64,000 nucleotides of DNA from Pisaster brevispinus (Eukaryota > Echinodermata > Asteroidea > Forcipulatida > Asteriidae). Within the stretch, counting starts at the first letter, position 1, and every line of letters begins with the position of its first letter. The DNA lies in NCBI GenBank assembly GCA_023634235.1, contig JAMKCF010000001.1:858001-922000 (forward strand), given 5' to 3'. Shown here piece by piece: positions 11,865 to 22,166 of the stretch. The translations under genes were made by a program, and so were the position numbers. A model generated the notes under the pieces. It made no database searches and was not told where the DNA came from. It saw only the letters and a list, made by a program, of their open reading frames with translations.

Positions 11865-11937
11865 TATGTAACGAAGGTTTTTGCTTAAACGGAGGCACCT
11901 GCAGTGTACAAGAACGCAGCTTCACAACTAATTGCAG
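11865..11937 (+). CDS. EGF-like domain, first part
   Basis: Acceptor GACAG ending at 11864, donor GTGAGA at 11938; phase 1 in, phase 2 out. It supplies the first four EGF cysteines: CNEGFC, LNGGTC, then FTTNC. Spacing to the fifth and sixth cysteines in the next exon fits the family (C-x4-C-x5-C-x10-C-x-C-x8-C). Confidence 0.85.
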
Positions 11938-12735
11938 GTGAGATTAAAATCTGAGGTAAATCCTTGACTAAACTGGATTATACTCCATTGGTTATTGGAA
12001 GGAACAAGTACAATTATTCCGGTCCGAACACATTTGGCCAGCAAGTTAAAACTCCGCACTCCAGATAAAAGGTTGGATTAACTTTGAAAAACATTCCATC
12101 TCGGCAAAAGGCAATTTCAATGACAAAAAGTAGATTTTCCTCTTCGGTCATGTGCATTACTCTATTGTATACAATCAATTTACTAATTATTTCTTTACTG
12201 ATGACTGGTTTACTGTCATATTTGTTTTGATTTCCTGTACAGTTTTTTAATATGTAAAACGCTATATGAAGAATAAACTATTTTGTAATATTGCCTAGTT
12301 TGGCAATAATAATCTTGTAAACAGGTGTGTCGTATATTAAACTAAGATTACATTTTGTTAATAACTTTGAAAACAACTGCTTTTGAATGCTTAACTTGCT
12401 CTGAAATTAAAAGCCATTTAAGATTTTGCAAAAATGTTTGTCTGATGGAGTTTGGAAGGGACACTTGAAAGTTATTCGTGCAGCACTTTTCATACATTTA
12501 GGTTCATATCCAGTTCTGTTTCTTAAAAAACAGAATTATCCCAAAAATTAAAAAATAAATAAATTAATAAAAAATTAAAAAAAATCATTACAGAACATTT
12601 TATTTTTACAAGCAATTCATGTAATTGATCTATTAAAATGGCAGTGAAAAAGATGCCAAGCTTTTGGCAAAAACATTTTTTTACAGAGAGGAATCATTAA
12701 TTTTAAGAACAGTTTATTTTTTGTTTCCCTTTTAG

Positions 12736-12782
12736 CTGCACTGCAGACTATGTTGGTAATAACTGCCAGACACTGCAAACAG
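12736..12782 (+). CDS. EGF-like domain, last part
   Basis: Acceptor TTTTAG ending at 12735, donor GTTTGT at 12783; phase 2 in, phase 1 out. It reads SCTADYVGNNCQTLQT and completes the six-cysteine EGF fold started at 11865. The single EGF lies between the SEA domain and the membrane. Confidence 0.83.
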
Positions 12783-12929
12783 GTTTGTCAACAGCTTACC
12801 GTGTTATTCTTTTTGACGATTTTGTGGTTTTAACTTATTAAGTTGTCATTGGGGATAAAGCATATGAATGTGTTTTTAAAATTAAAGGTCTCTCTACTTA
12901 AACAAAGGATTTGAAGTACTAGCTATCAC

Positions 12930-13070
12930 CTAATTTCGGTGGTCTAGTTGTAAGACAACCTGCTCTAGAATGACAAAGGTCATGGTTGTGAATCTCACCC
13001 GAGTAATGAGCCTGGTGGGTTTTTCCGCGGGACTCGGGGAAGTACAGTACAGTGAGTGTTTAAGGCTCTC
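12930..13070 (+). mobile_element. Degenerate tRNA-derived SINE
   Basis: TGGTCTAGTTGTAAGACAAC resembles box A and GGTTGTGAATCTC a mutated box B. The tail GAGTAATGAGCCTGGTGGGT..CGCGGGACTCGGGG looks like a SINE body. It lies in the intron before the transmembrane exon. Confidence 0.5.
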
Positions 13071-13339
13071 GTGCAAAACGCAAATAATAGTATTGCGATT
13101 GTTGGTTTTTTTTATGAGTGCAGATCTTTTTCTTTGTAATTTATATTTTATGTTTTGTATATTGCTTTTGTTTGTTTTGTTCTACTTTCTCTTGTCAAAG
13201 ATATTTTCTTTGTTATCTGATCCCGAATTTTACTAATATTTGTAGCAGCTTCTTGTTTTATATAGAGTCATAAGAGGGGAGTTAAAAAGGAATGACGAGC
13301 ATTTGAAAAGGATGTAGCCAGTATAGCTATTATAACATA

Positions 13340-13392
13340 AACAAAATATATATATAATAATAATATTAATAATAATAATAATAATAATAAGC
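13340..13392 (+). repeat. AT-rich (ATA/AAT)n microsatellite
   Basis: TATATATATAATAATAATAT followed by repeated AATAAT units lies in the intron just before the transmembrane exon. Confidence 0.8.
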
Positions 13393-13552
13393 AGAATAAT
13401 AACAATTGCATCTAATTCATTTCGATGAATATATTTATACTGAATGCATGCAGTTTCTATCTATGTTTCTCTCTTTTCAACGTGCAAAAAAGCTAAATTA
13501 TTATTTCCACACTTTACCTTTTGTTTTTGTTTTTGTTTACTTCTTTTTAAAG

Positions 13553-13767
13553 TGGATTCGCAAATTGGTGGTGTCATCGCAGCTATTGTTACAGCGAGTG
13601 TAATGGTAATGATAGTGTGCATCTTCGCTGTGTTGATAATCTGCAGCCATATGAATCGATTACATAAACAAGGTCAGATGTATAATGATTGGCCAATGGA
13701 GGAACTACCACCAAGGTTACGTCTTCAAGCCGGCAAAGGAGATCCGTCTCATCGCTCCTCACAAAGG
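13553..13767 (+). CDS. Transmembrane helix and start of cytoplasmic tail
   Basis: Acceptor TTTTAAAG ending at 13552, donor GTAATT at 13768; phase 1 in, phase 0 out. After VDSQ comes a run of about 27 hydrophobic residues (IGGVIAAIVTASVMVMIVCI and on to AVLIIC), followed by basic SHMNRLHKQ, a stop-transfer signal. The protein is therefore a single-pass type I membrane protein. The cytoplasmic part holds YNDWPMEELPPRLRLQAGKG, with a proline pair that could bind a partner; no known motif was recognised. Confidence 0.87.
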
Positions 13768-13805
13768 GTAATTAAGTTTTGTTATTATCTATCATAATCT
13801 AAAAC

Positions 13806-13861
13806 TCATCATCATCATCATCATCATCTATCATCATCATCATCCCCATCATCATCATCGA
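13806..13861 (+). repeat. (CAT)n microsatellite
   Basis: Repeated ATC/CAT triplets with one CTATC and one CCCC interruption, starting 39 nt after the transmembrane exon, inside the intron. Confidence 0.9.
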
Positions 13862-14721
13862 GAAGGCTTTAGTTTGTCCACATGTTAAAAAAAAAACCTC
13901 CTCATCATTGGCCTCTCTGTCTAGCCACTCTGGACCATATAGCCGTGTCCATGTGTGATGTTATGTCAACTCTCCATCTTCTATCTTGCCGTCCTCTCTG
14001 TCTCTTACCTGTTCTAGGGTGTCATTCTTTCATTCGTCTAGTTGTCTCGGACCCTTGACACATGTCTTGCGCATCTCCATTTGATATCCTTATCCTTATC
14101 TTTTTCTTGTAGTTTTCTGTCGTATTTTGTCAGGGACATCTTTGTCCAGTTTTGTTAAATGAAGCATTTTTCGTTCCATGGCTTAAAGCCAATGTTGTTA
14201 GTTGCATTGGTGGACATGTGGTGATTAAGCTTTAACCACTTGAGACTCTTTGGAAAGATTTCTATCTTTGATTCTGTAATGTATTCTTGACTCCTTACTT
14301 GCCATCTTCGATTATGTGTAAACATGACAGTAAGTGATCAGTTGGTGGCGCTATAACAACTCTACAGTACACTCTTCGTGGAAGTGACATAAGTTTAGGA
14401 AATAATTTTGTAAACTCAATAATGTCATTCAACAATGTACATGAAATGGTTTATTTGTCTGACATCTTGACATTTGAGGATCGATGTCTGCATGATATTG
14501 TTTTTTTTTCAATTATATTTTCTGTTATTGTTATATCTAAGTTATCAAACTGTGTTGTCTTGTAACATTCCAGAAGCTCAAGGGTCATCTCCAGACCAAG
14601 AGAAATACCTCTCTCCGGGAGTTGTCACTTTGAAACACTCGTAACTGTTGTTGCCGATCGAGTTATTCTACCAATTCGAAATGTCTTCTTGACGATATTT
14701 TAATGTCTCCTTTTCTTTTAG

Positions 14722-14787
14722 ATTCGAGGGAGCGGATTCATTGATGATGGCTTTTTCCTGCCCTATGTTGTTCGAAATCCACAAACT
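14722..14787 (+). CDS. Cytoplasmic tail exon
   Basis: Acceptor TTTTAG ending at 14721, donor GTAAGT at 14788. It is 66 nt, phase 0-0, encoding IRGSGFIDDGFFLPYVVRNP plus QT. Its place between the membrane exon and the terminal exon, with matching phases, supports it. No family is recognised. Confidence 0.7.
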
Positions 14788-15571
14788 GTAAGTGGATCTT
14801 GCCGTGTTAAAAAAAAATCAAGTTATCCTTACTATATTTTACTTGAATACAAATATCCAGCGTTTATTTCCAAATGACTGATCATCAAAACAGTCGTATC
14901 AACAAGTTTGTATTTATCCCAATTCTGGTCCCTGTGCTAACCTACAACCTTCATCTACTCAAGCAAAACTTAACTGGAAGCAGTCATAAACACCACTCAT
15001 AACATGCTATTTTAGGAGCCATTCAGAATAGTGTTAAACATTTTTTTAAAAAGATCGAAATTGTTGGTTAGGTCACAAGAAAATGGCCTAACTGAAAATC
15101 GAAATTCAGTTTAAAAAAAAAAGTATATAAATTAACAAACGAAAAAGAAGAAGAAGAAAGTACCCAGCTGGCCAAGATTGTCAATTCAATTCCTGATTAA
15201 ACTACAAAGTTGTTTATTTATGCCTGAATTTTTTTTTGAAAACTACTGATGTTGGAGACCTTTGGTCTAAAATATCTGGTTCATTTGAGGCATTACTTTG
15301 TTCTTCAGTATATAGATTATACTATGAAGCCATCCAATATTTACAAATCTGAATTTGGGGTGGGTGGGTGGGTCAAAACAATTTCGAAAAAAAAAAAAAA
15401 ACTATTCTGAATGGCCCTTAAGTTACTTTAAGCTGGTAAACAACAACTGATTTGTTTTGGCTGAGCATATTTTTGTGCCTGGGCGGCTCTGGAAAGTGAA
15501 CCATTGTCACTTTTCAAAGGTTATGAATGATCTGATTTTGAATTTTTTTTTTTATTTTCTTCTTTTTACAG

Positions 15572-15613
15572 TCACGTGGACAGGATTCTAAGAATGATGC
15601 ATACTATTACTAG
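15572..15613 (+). CDS. Terminal coding exon ending in YYY
   Basis: Acceptor TTTTTACAG ending at 15571. It encodes SRGQDSKNDAYYY and then TAG at 15611-15613. The tail ends in three tyrosines, candidate phosphorylation or binding sites. The 3' UTR follows, with AATAAA at 15684 and again at 15994. Confidence 0.75.
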   Translation, partial: SRGQDSKNDAYYY

Positions 15614-15683
15614 ACTGGCTCCCAATCGTCCGATTTCTAGAAATGCTCGTTTTATAATATTCAGGTTCATAAACAAGTTACAA

Positions 15684-15999
15684 AATAAACTAAGTTTGGG
15701 ACCTGCCCTTTTGAAGTGATTTGACATCTCCAGTAATGCCTGTTGGTGGGAGAGCTCTTGCCTCCTCCTGGTGCTACTCTCTACCGTATAAGACCGTGTC
15801 CAATTAGCGGCTGCAGCTACAGACAAAGCTTATGGCTAGATGTTTGAGCCATCATGGTTGAAGCATAGGAAGTACTTTAGCAACAACCTTAGCAACAGTC
15901 GTAGCCGAAGCTACAGCCGCCACTTCGGGTACGGCCTACAGCATACCTACAGCATACATTCAGTCACCCTGATCGATGCCAGATCTTTAGCTCAATAAA
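15684..15999 (+). terminator. Candidate polyadenylation signals of the HYR/SEA/EGF gene
   Basis: AATAAA occurs at 15684-15689 and 15994-15999, about 70 and 380 nt after the stop codon. Which one is used cannot be told from sequence alone. Confidence 0.4.
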
Positions 16000-16589
16000 A
16001 CGAACTTGGAATAATGCTATGCAGAAATAGAACCGACAAAGTGGCCATTACTGAAACATGGTTTCCTGCTCACATAAATTCTTTTTTTTTTTAAATGTCA
16101 TCAACATTATTCACAAATATAGTCTGACCAGCAAACCACGACTAAATAATCGCGATGGAGGTGTAGCACTGTTTTTTTTTTTTGAGATTGCATACAGTGT
16201 AAACTTTGAGTGAGTTGAGGTTCCGGATGATCTCGAGGTCTGATGGATCTGGGCTCGGAGCTCGTCCACGACGCCACCCCAGATCCATGAGTGGTGTTAT
16301 TTTCTGTGTCGTTTACCGGACCTTTACCAGAGACTATTGCTAATAACATTAATCATCAATTTAGATTAGTAGCTCATGTTATTATTATTAATCCCCCCAT
16401 ATAGTCCTTTGTTATTGTGTAACCTTTTACTAGTTTTATCTTGATGTACGTTTTAACTGCTCGTTCATCTGTATTGTAATGCAGCCTGTTGGGCTGGTAT
16501 AAACATATTTTAATACCTAAAGTTGTGAACATTTTTTTTTATAACAAAGCATTCTATTTATATAGTGGAATTTGGCAGCTGAGATATAA

Positions 16590-16775
16590 GGGTTAAGGTT
16601 GTGGGCTTGGGTTTGGGCTGGGGCTTTAGGGTTCGGGTTGGCTAAGGGCTTGTAATTTGCGCTGGAGCTAGGGTTTGGCTAGGGGCTAAAGTTAGTGTTA
16701 GGGTTTGGCTGAGGGTTTGGGCTAGGGTTAGGTTTAGGGTCTGGCTAAGGGCTTGGGCTCGGACTTGGGTTGAGA
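16590..16775 (+). repeat. Degenerate telomere-like G-rich tandem repeat
   Basis: Variants of GGGTTAGG, GGGTTTGGCTA and GGGCTTGGG repeat for about 185 bp, including perfect TTAGGGTTTGGC words. It resembles an interstitial telomere-like tract drifted into GGGCTNGG-type units. The motif is irregular. Confidence 0.7.
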
Positions 16776-17070
16776 CAAAAAGTACTCGCTAGGTTTAAAA
16801 AAAGACAGTCTTTTAACTCGTCGCCATGCCCAGTTTCTGTTGATTTATGGTTTTTTTTGGTTCTTCTAGTGTTTGAGATAATTTTGGGGATCCAGAGCAT
16901 GGATATGTGGTGGAAATTCACACAATTAACAATACTAATTCTAACTGTATTTATATAGCGCCTAACACCTTCAGAAGAAAGTCTTTAAGCGCTCAGAAGA
17001 GCAATTAAAGCATCAGAGAATAACTGCCTGGGCCTGTACGATGAGCTGAACAGAAATGTTATGAGAAGAG

Positions 17071-17106
17071 TCTTGTACTGTGTGACAGTGGTAGCTTGTT
17101 TGATGT
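17071..17106 (+). repeat. 36-bp direct repeat flanking LTR element, left copy
   Basis: TCTTGTACTGTGTGACAGTG and the next 16 nt are identical to 19503-19538. The two copies sit exactly at the two edges of the retroelement, so they look like a target-site duplication, but 36 bp is far longer than the 4-6 bp integrases normally make. Confidence 0.85.
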
Positions 17107-18148
17107 TGTTACGTGCGGCTAATCCCTAAGCGATCAAAAGAATCAGGCACGACAGAGACAAGTGGAAAGACAGAACATGAAGATACTTAGCACCAGCAAT
17201 TATAATTAATAACAAATAATTTAATGCAAGAATCATTATATACGCAAAAACAGTAAACTAAGCAATATAATTACATGTGGGAATATTAATACAATGCAAA
17301 ATTAAAGACCCTAAAATACCGGTGAGAGATGACTGGGTTGCACTGGCAGTCGTCTTTATTGAAGTTAACGGCCCGTCCTTGCAGCGTCTTGGTAGTTGGG
17401 ATGCAGTTGATTCTCTCCGTTGCACTGGACCGGTCTGGTCCAGGTCATCTAGGCAGAGCCTCAAAACCTAGCGTGGGTTTTAGGCCATCTAGGGAGAAAA
17501 CCTCAAGACCGGGCGTGGGTCTTAGGCCATCGGCAGAGTGAAAGAACCGGGTGGTTCAAGGCCGTCAACTTGAAGGAGAAACAGGGCAGTTAAGTGAGTG
17601 GCGGTCACTGCCTGTGATGAAGGCGCAAGAACCGGGTGGTTCAAGCCGTCAACTTGAAGGAGAACAGAAACAGCATTTCTGCTAGCGGTTTCTGTTGGTA
17701 TGATGAATTATGGTGACACTCATCGGGGAAGAGTTGGGCAGAGCCCCTGGCTGACTCAGTGGTGGTGGAGTGATGAGTGTAACCTAGCATGAGAAATACC
17801 ATGGCTTATATAGTCCTACATAACTACACAATGCAGAGGGCAATTACTACTTAAATTCTTGTGCCCGCTGCAAGTAACAATAATGATTTAAGAAAACATT
17901 GTTACATTAATGACCACTGCATTAAGCAAACAAACATTTTATAAACAACATTCCATGTGGGACCTAATACCACAGACATTCTTCAGGTGTCCCAATGTAA
18001 TCCACGACAATAGATTAACAGGTGAGTTTAAATGGGGAGAAGGAATCCCATCTGTAACAGTCCTCCCCCTTGGAGGAAAGTTTTTTTTTTTTTTAACAAA
18101 ACTTTCAATTATAATTATCATGTTTTTGCATTTTGCATCTCCCGGACA
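17107..18148 (-). mobile_element. Long terminal repeat of gypsy-like element
   Basis: Read on the minus strand, the LTR starts TGTCCGGGAG just after a G-run (AATTGGGGGG, a likely polypurine tract) and ends ...CGTAACA at 17107: about 1042 bp with TG..CA ends. It contains a local duplication of about 36 bp around AGAACCGGGTGGTTCAA (17543 and 17629) and another pair around GTGGGT(T/C)TTAGGCCATC. Only one full LTR is present. Confidence 0.75.
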
Positions 18149-18160
18149 ACCCCCCAATTC

Positions 18161-18253
18161 TGTTACGTGCGGCTAATCCCTAAGCGATCAAAAGAATCAG
18201 GCACGACAGAGACAAGTGGAAAGACAGAACATGAAGATACTTAGCACCAGCAA
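18161..18253 (-). repeat. 93-bp copy of the LTR end between protease and polypurine tract
   Basis: The sequence is identical to 17107-17199, the last 93 bp of the LTR on the minus strand. It starts right after the protease coding sequence, sharing TTGCTGGTGCTAAG with it, and ends next to the polypurine tract. This is not where an LTR end normally lies and marks a rearrangement. Confidence 0.85.
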
Positions 18254-18902
18254 CTTCATTGCCAAGTAGAAGTGTAATACCATTAAGCCCGGCGGGCAGT
18301 TTTGAGGTTATTCCTACGGACATAGGACCAGAAAACAAGTCTGACTGTAAATACAAACGATGGAGAGGCACATCAAAAGATTCATCACTTATTCCCGTAA
18401 TACACACAGCGGTGTCTAATGAAGATCCCTTTGTTAAAGGAACCTCCCCTGAAAGTAACAAAGACTGAGTGGACCCCGTATCCCTCAAAATAGTTACTGG
18501 GTAATTAGGTGAATCTAAATGCTCATCGAGCGACACAAATCCCTTAGTGACAAAGGGCAAAAATTCCTCTCTAATGTCAGACAATGATGCCTTACTATGT
18601 TTAAACTTGTTTAAACTGGCATCAGGTGTACTGTTAGTAAAGGCAACTGGTTTTGACTCGGTAAGGGCCGCATTTTTCCTTTTCAATGCATAACATTCCG
18701 CTAGTATATGCCCAGATTTCTTGCAGTATTTGCATTGTACTGGCTTGGTGGTGTCAAAAAAAGCTTTTCGAAATTGAAGCTTTAGAGCTTGAGTAAAGGG
18801 ATGACTGTGGTTTTGTCTCAGTCTTACCCAATACAGGTTTAGATTGGGCAAATGCCTTGTGATCTTTCTTTCGATCATGACCATTATTATAACTTGGTAC
18901 AA
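18161..18902 (-). pseudogene. Gypsy-like nucleocapsid zinc knuckle and retropepsin, truncated
   Basis: The minus strand reads a CCHC zinc knuckle (CKYCKKSGHILAEC) and about 90 residues later an aspartic protease active site (LRDTGSTQSLLL), then GITLLLGNEVAGAK, the end of a retropepsin. The frame then runs into the duplicated LTR end and stops at 18180. Reverse transcriptase, RNase H and integrase are absent. The frame overlaps the upstream gag frame at a run of seven T's (on the minus strand) near 18760, so gag and this part are one frame apart. This is a retroelement relic and cannot move by itself. Confidence 0.8.
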
Positions 18903-19502
18903 AACTGTTCTTGTGAGTCAAAACATAGTCGTCAGCCAGCACGGCTGCTTTCTCTAACTCTGTAACCTTTTGTTCTTCTAAGTGGGTCTTTACAGCATAA
19001 GGCATACTAGCTTTAAATTCCTCTAGAAGGACTAGCTGTCGTAACTTGCCAAAATCTTTCTCGATTTTGCATGCTCTACACCACCTATCAAACAAGGTTT
19101 TTTTCTCATGAGCAAACTCAACATATGTTTCGTTTTCTTGTTTTTGCATTTCCCGAAACCTCTGTCTATATGCCTCTGGTACAAGTTCATAGGCTTTCAA
19201 AATGGTGGCCTTAACCAAATCATAGTCGGCACTTTTATCTACTGGTAAAGTTGAATAAACTTCCTGTGCCTTGCCAACTAGTACACTTTGTAAAAGCAAA
19301 GTACGCATGTCTTTTGGCCATTCTAATCTATCTGCTACCCTTTCAAAGTGAGCAAAATATTTGTCTACCTCTTTCTCCTTAAAAGGAGGGACCAATTTAA
19401 TGTACTTGGTAGGATCAAACTTCTTTGTAGAAACAGTAAAACCTGGTTGCTCAATTGTTTTTGAATGTTTGAGCTGAAACAATTCTAAATCTTGAGCCTT
19501 GA
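18754..19502 (-). pseudogene. Gypsy-like Gag, 5'-truncated
   Basis: The minus strand encodes a capsid-like protein with FDPTKYIKLVPPFKEKEVDK, YFAHFERVADRLEWP and LLLQSVLVGKAQEVY, typical of Ty3/gypsy retroelement Gag in marine invertebrates. No ATG starts it: the frame comes in already open (KIKAQDLELFQLKH-like) and meets host repeat sequence at 19503. The element was cut inside gag, so 5' LTR and primer-binding site are missing. A frameshift at the T-run near 18760 separates it from the zinc knuckle. Confidence 0.8.
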
Positions 19503-19740
19503 TCTTGTACTGTGTGACAGTGGTAGCTTGTTTGATGTGAAGAGGGAGATTGTTCCATTAATGAGGTCCGCCAAACTGCAAACTACGTTCATCATATGCT
19601 TTGGTGGCAACTGTTGGAATGGCAAGGGCGTGTTTGTTGACAGAACGGAGGTTTCTTGCTGGCAGGTATGCAGTGAGCAAATCAGTCAGGTAAAGGGAAC
19701 CATTTCCATGAAGACATTGACATATTAGGAGGAGAATCTA
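19503..19740 (+). repeat. Right half of host repeat split by the LTR element
   Basis: It starts with the 36-bp duplicate (19503-19538) and continues GAAGAGGGAGATTGTTCCAT. Together with 16945-17106 it forms one repeat interrupted by the retroelement. The family is not identified. Confidence 0.55.
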
Positions 19741-21838
19741 AACAAGATGAATTGTTGCAAATGTCACTTTTTTAATTATTAACTTTCCAGTTTGTACCGG
19801 TACGACGTAAGCTAATCGATGCACACTTTCCGGAAACTTGTTGTTTACTTTGCCACATCCACCACCTCTCTCCCACTTCTCTACACAAAGCCTGTTCAGA
19901 CACATCATCCTGTTAATGGTTTTCCTGATTGACGAAGCAACTTTACCAAAACTTTGCTAAACATACACATTACTAAAAAAATTACCCGATAGTCTTTCGG
20001 CCTCTTGAAAACCAATGAAATGTTTGCAATTTTTGGCAGGTCAGCCATTCGGATGTTTTGCTATTACTACCCCAGAAAGTAACACCCCGAACATGTGCTT
20101 TTAGGCCTACCCAAACATACCTGCTTCCAGTTTTCACGTAGCATTCCTCCTCTTCCGAAGCCAAATAGGACCGCCTTTAAATTTACCAAAAACAAAAATC
20201 GCCGCCAAAAAACGTCAACGCCAAAGAAAAGAAAGTCTTAAAAAGAAAGGAAAAACAAATCGCCGCCTTCAAAAAAGTCACCTGAAACAAAATTGTTGCT
20301 GCTTGAATCAACAACGTTACCGTGTCCGTGTCCACAATTCGAAAAACGTGGTCAAAACAAAGGAGGAATCGCTACTCTTTGAGAAAGGGGAGTCCTTTTC
20401 CACTCTGTTTTTGTAATGCGATTCAATTTCTAATAACGAGGTTAAGGCAATTTGCCAAACTTCGTTTAAAAAGCAACTGAATCTAAGAAAGTTGCCGATT
20501 TATTCTTAGTTCTTCCATGAGTGAAGGAGAATATTATTCATGACAGGAAATTTGCATTGATTGTCAGCGACTATTTTCAAGATATTTAGATTGTAGTGAT
20601 TTTCCAGATGTATTGTTGGCCAGTTTGCGTTGTTTGTTGTGTGCCAGCTGCAAGTCTATACATCATTAGCGCACGTGCACTAAGATACCCCCTGGTTTTT
20701 AATTTATTCAGGCAAGACGATGAACAATTACGTTTTGCGCACGGCATCCACATCGTCACCATTTTCACGAAGAGAAAATTTTGCTTCTGCAGTTTAAAAA
20801 CAAATTTGGTGAAAACCGCGATTAAAGTTAAACTATTTGTAAAATAATTGTTACAGACTATTTGCAACTAAAACTTTTACCAAAACATGAAAGTGGAGAT
20901 CTTAAATCATGCAAATTTGTGACTATTTTAATTATAGTAAGTATGATTAATGATTAAATAACTGTTTAACTCAAGTGTCTGTTCGTGAAAACTTTAATTT
21001 ATCTAGATCATGAGTGAAAACTCAAAACGCAGAGTATTCGTTTTCAGCACCGTGCAAGCGGTAGTACACTTCAGTGTAAAATTATAAAATGGCAAATCGA
21101 AACGTGGCTGTTCGTGAAAACGCAAAACTGTTTTGTAAAACTGTCGTAACTTGTGCTTATTGGTGTAGTTAAAACAACTATTGTTCATCACTTGAAACTT
21201 GGGGAACATGCTGATGTCTAAGGTAACATCCTACATTTTTAAAGATACCGATTTGCCAAATGTAGGCCCCTATGAATTTTTGAAGAATAGCCGCTTTGTG
21301 AAAACAGTGACGATGTGATAGAATCATTTACGAACACCTCGTTTTTGTAGATTACAAGATATAACTTGCTATAACATTATTTTATACCTGATAACGGTAT
21401 CGTGTTCTATATTGAAAGTTTGTGTCTCTTTAATCTTTGTTAGTAATCAAATCTATGATACCGAGAAAACAAGCAAGCATTGAGTGTAACGAATAATGTC
21501 TGAAAATCGTCCATGTGCTCAGTGACGAAATTTTGCTTTATTTTCTCGATCAGGGCTAGCTGACAAGCAAAAATAATTACGAACAATACACCCAAATGCA
21601 ACAACAAATCAACGTAGATGTTTAGAACTGCCCAGAAACAGAGTTTTCTTCCTAATCAGTCCATATTGTGTAGTCGTGACGTCACATTACACCTCGATTT
21701 TAGGGTTTGTTTGTGGGAACTAACCTACAGTTGATTGGTAGCTGCCATGTCATCAAGGAAAGTAATTTCCACACAATGTTATCGTATCTGGACTGACAGT
21801 TTAGTTTACAAGTTTTTTGTTGACAAACATCAACCAAA
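19741..21838. other. Intergenic stretch with no recognised gene
   Basis: This is AT-rich sequence upstream of the plus-strand lectin gene. No open frame longer than about 90 codons resembles a known domain. The final 170 nt include a TGACGTCA palindrome. Confidence 0.5.
21677..21684. promoter_or_regulatory. CRE-like octamer TGACGTCA
   Basis: A perfect palindromic cAMP-response-element octamer, about 155 nt upstream of the lectin start codon. An 8-mer can occur by chance, so function is only suggested by position. Confidence 0.3.
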
Positions 21839-22166
21839 ATGTGTTGTTGGTTCGTCTTAACTGTAGCTGTAGTGTCAGCCATGTTTAGTACAAGCCTAGC
21901 CGAGTGTCCACCATGCCCATTCAAATGGGCGCACAACCAAAACTACTGCTATCGATATTTTCCTGAGGACCTCTCGTACGATGAAGCTAAAACGTTCTGT
22001 AAACAGTTGAGCCATAACGGACACGTTGGTGAACTGGCCACAGAGTCGAGCCTTGGGGAACTCGCATTCATCATGGAGTATATTGATAGTAATATATCCA
22101 CATATGCATCGTCAGCTGAGATTCTAATTAACATCTGGTTAAAAAGCAATACCAAGAAAACTTATG
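21839..22166 (+). CDS. Lectin A exon 1: signal peptide and N-terminal half of C-type lectin domain
   Basis: The ATG at 21839 opens a signal peptide (CCWFVLTVAVVSAMF, cut near SLAEC). The front of a CTLD follows: CPFKWAHNQNYCYRYF, LSYDEAKTFCKQLSHNGHV, a LATESSLGELAFI helix and IWLKSNT. CTLDs bind sugars or other ligands, often with calcium. The exon stops at donor GTAAGT (22167) in phase 1, right after the WL strand, so the ligand-binding half is missing and must come from later exons. It is 328 nt long, the same as its paralogue at 38712-39039. The product is predicted to be secreted. Confidence 0.88.

Larger units (their letters stand above)
15614..17070. other. 3' UTR and intergenic stretch
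   Basis: The 3' UTR and then intergenic DNA hold a G-rich telomere-like patch at 16590-16775. From about 16945 a repeat starting TATTTATATAGCGCCTAACA is the host sequence into which the LTR element at 17107 inserted. No exon was recognised. Confidence 0.6.

Noticed and set aside
14574..14633. Extra exon after TTCCAG at 14571 in the HYR/SEA/EGF gene
   Set aside because: It would enter in phase 0 but meets TGA after 19 codons, and the exon at 14722 joins directly with the right phase. It could be a rare alternative end.
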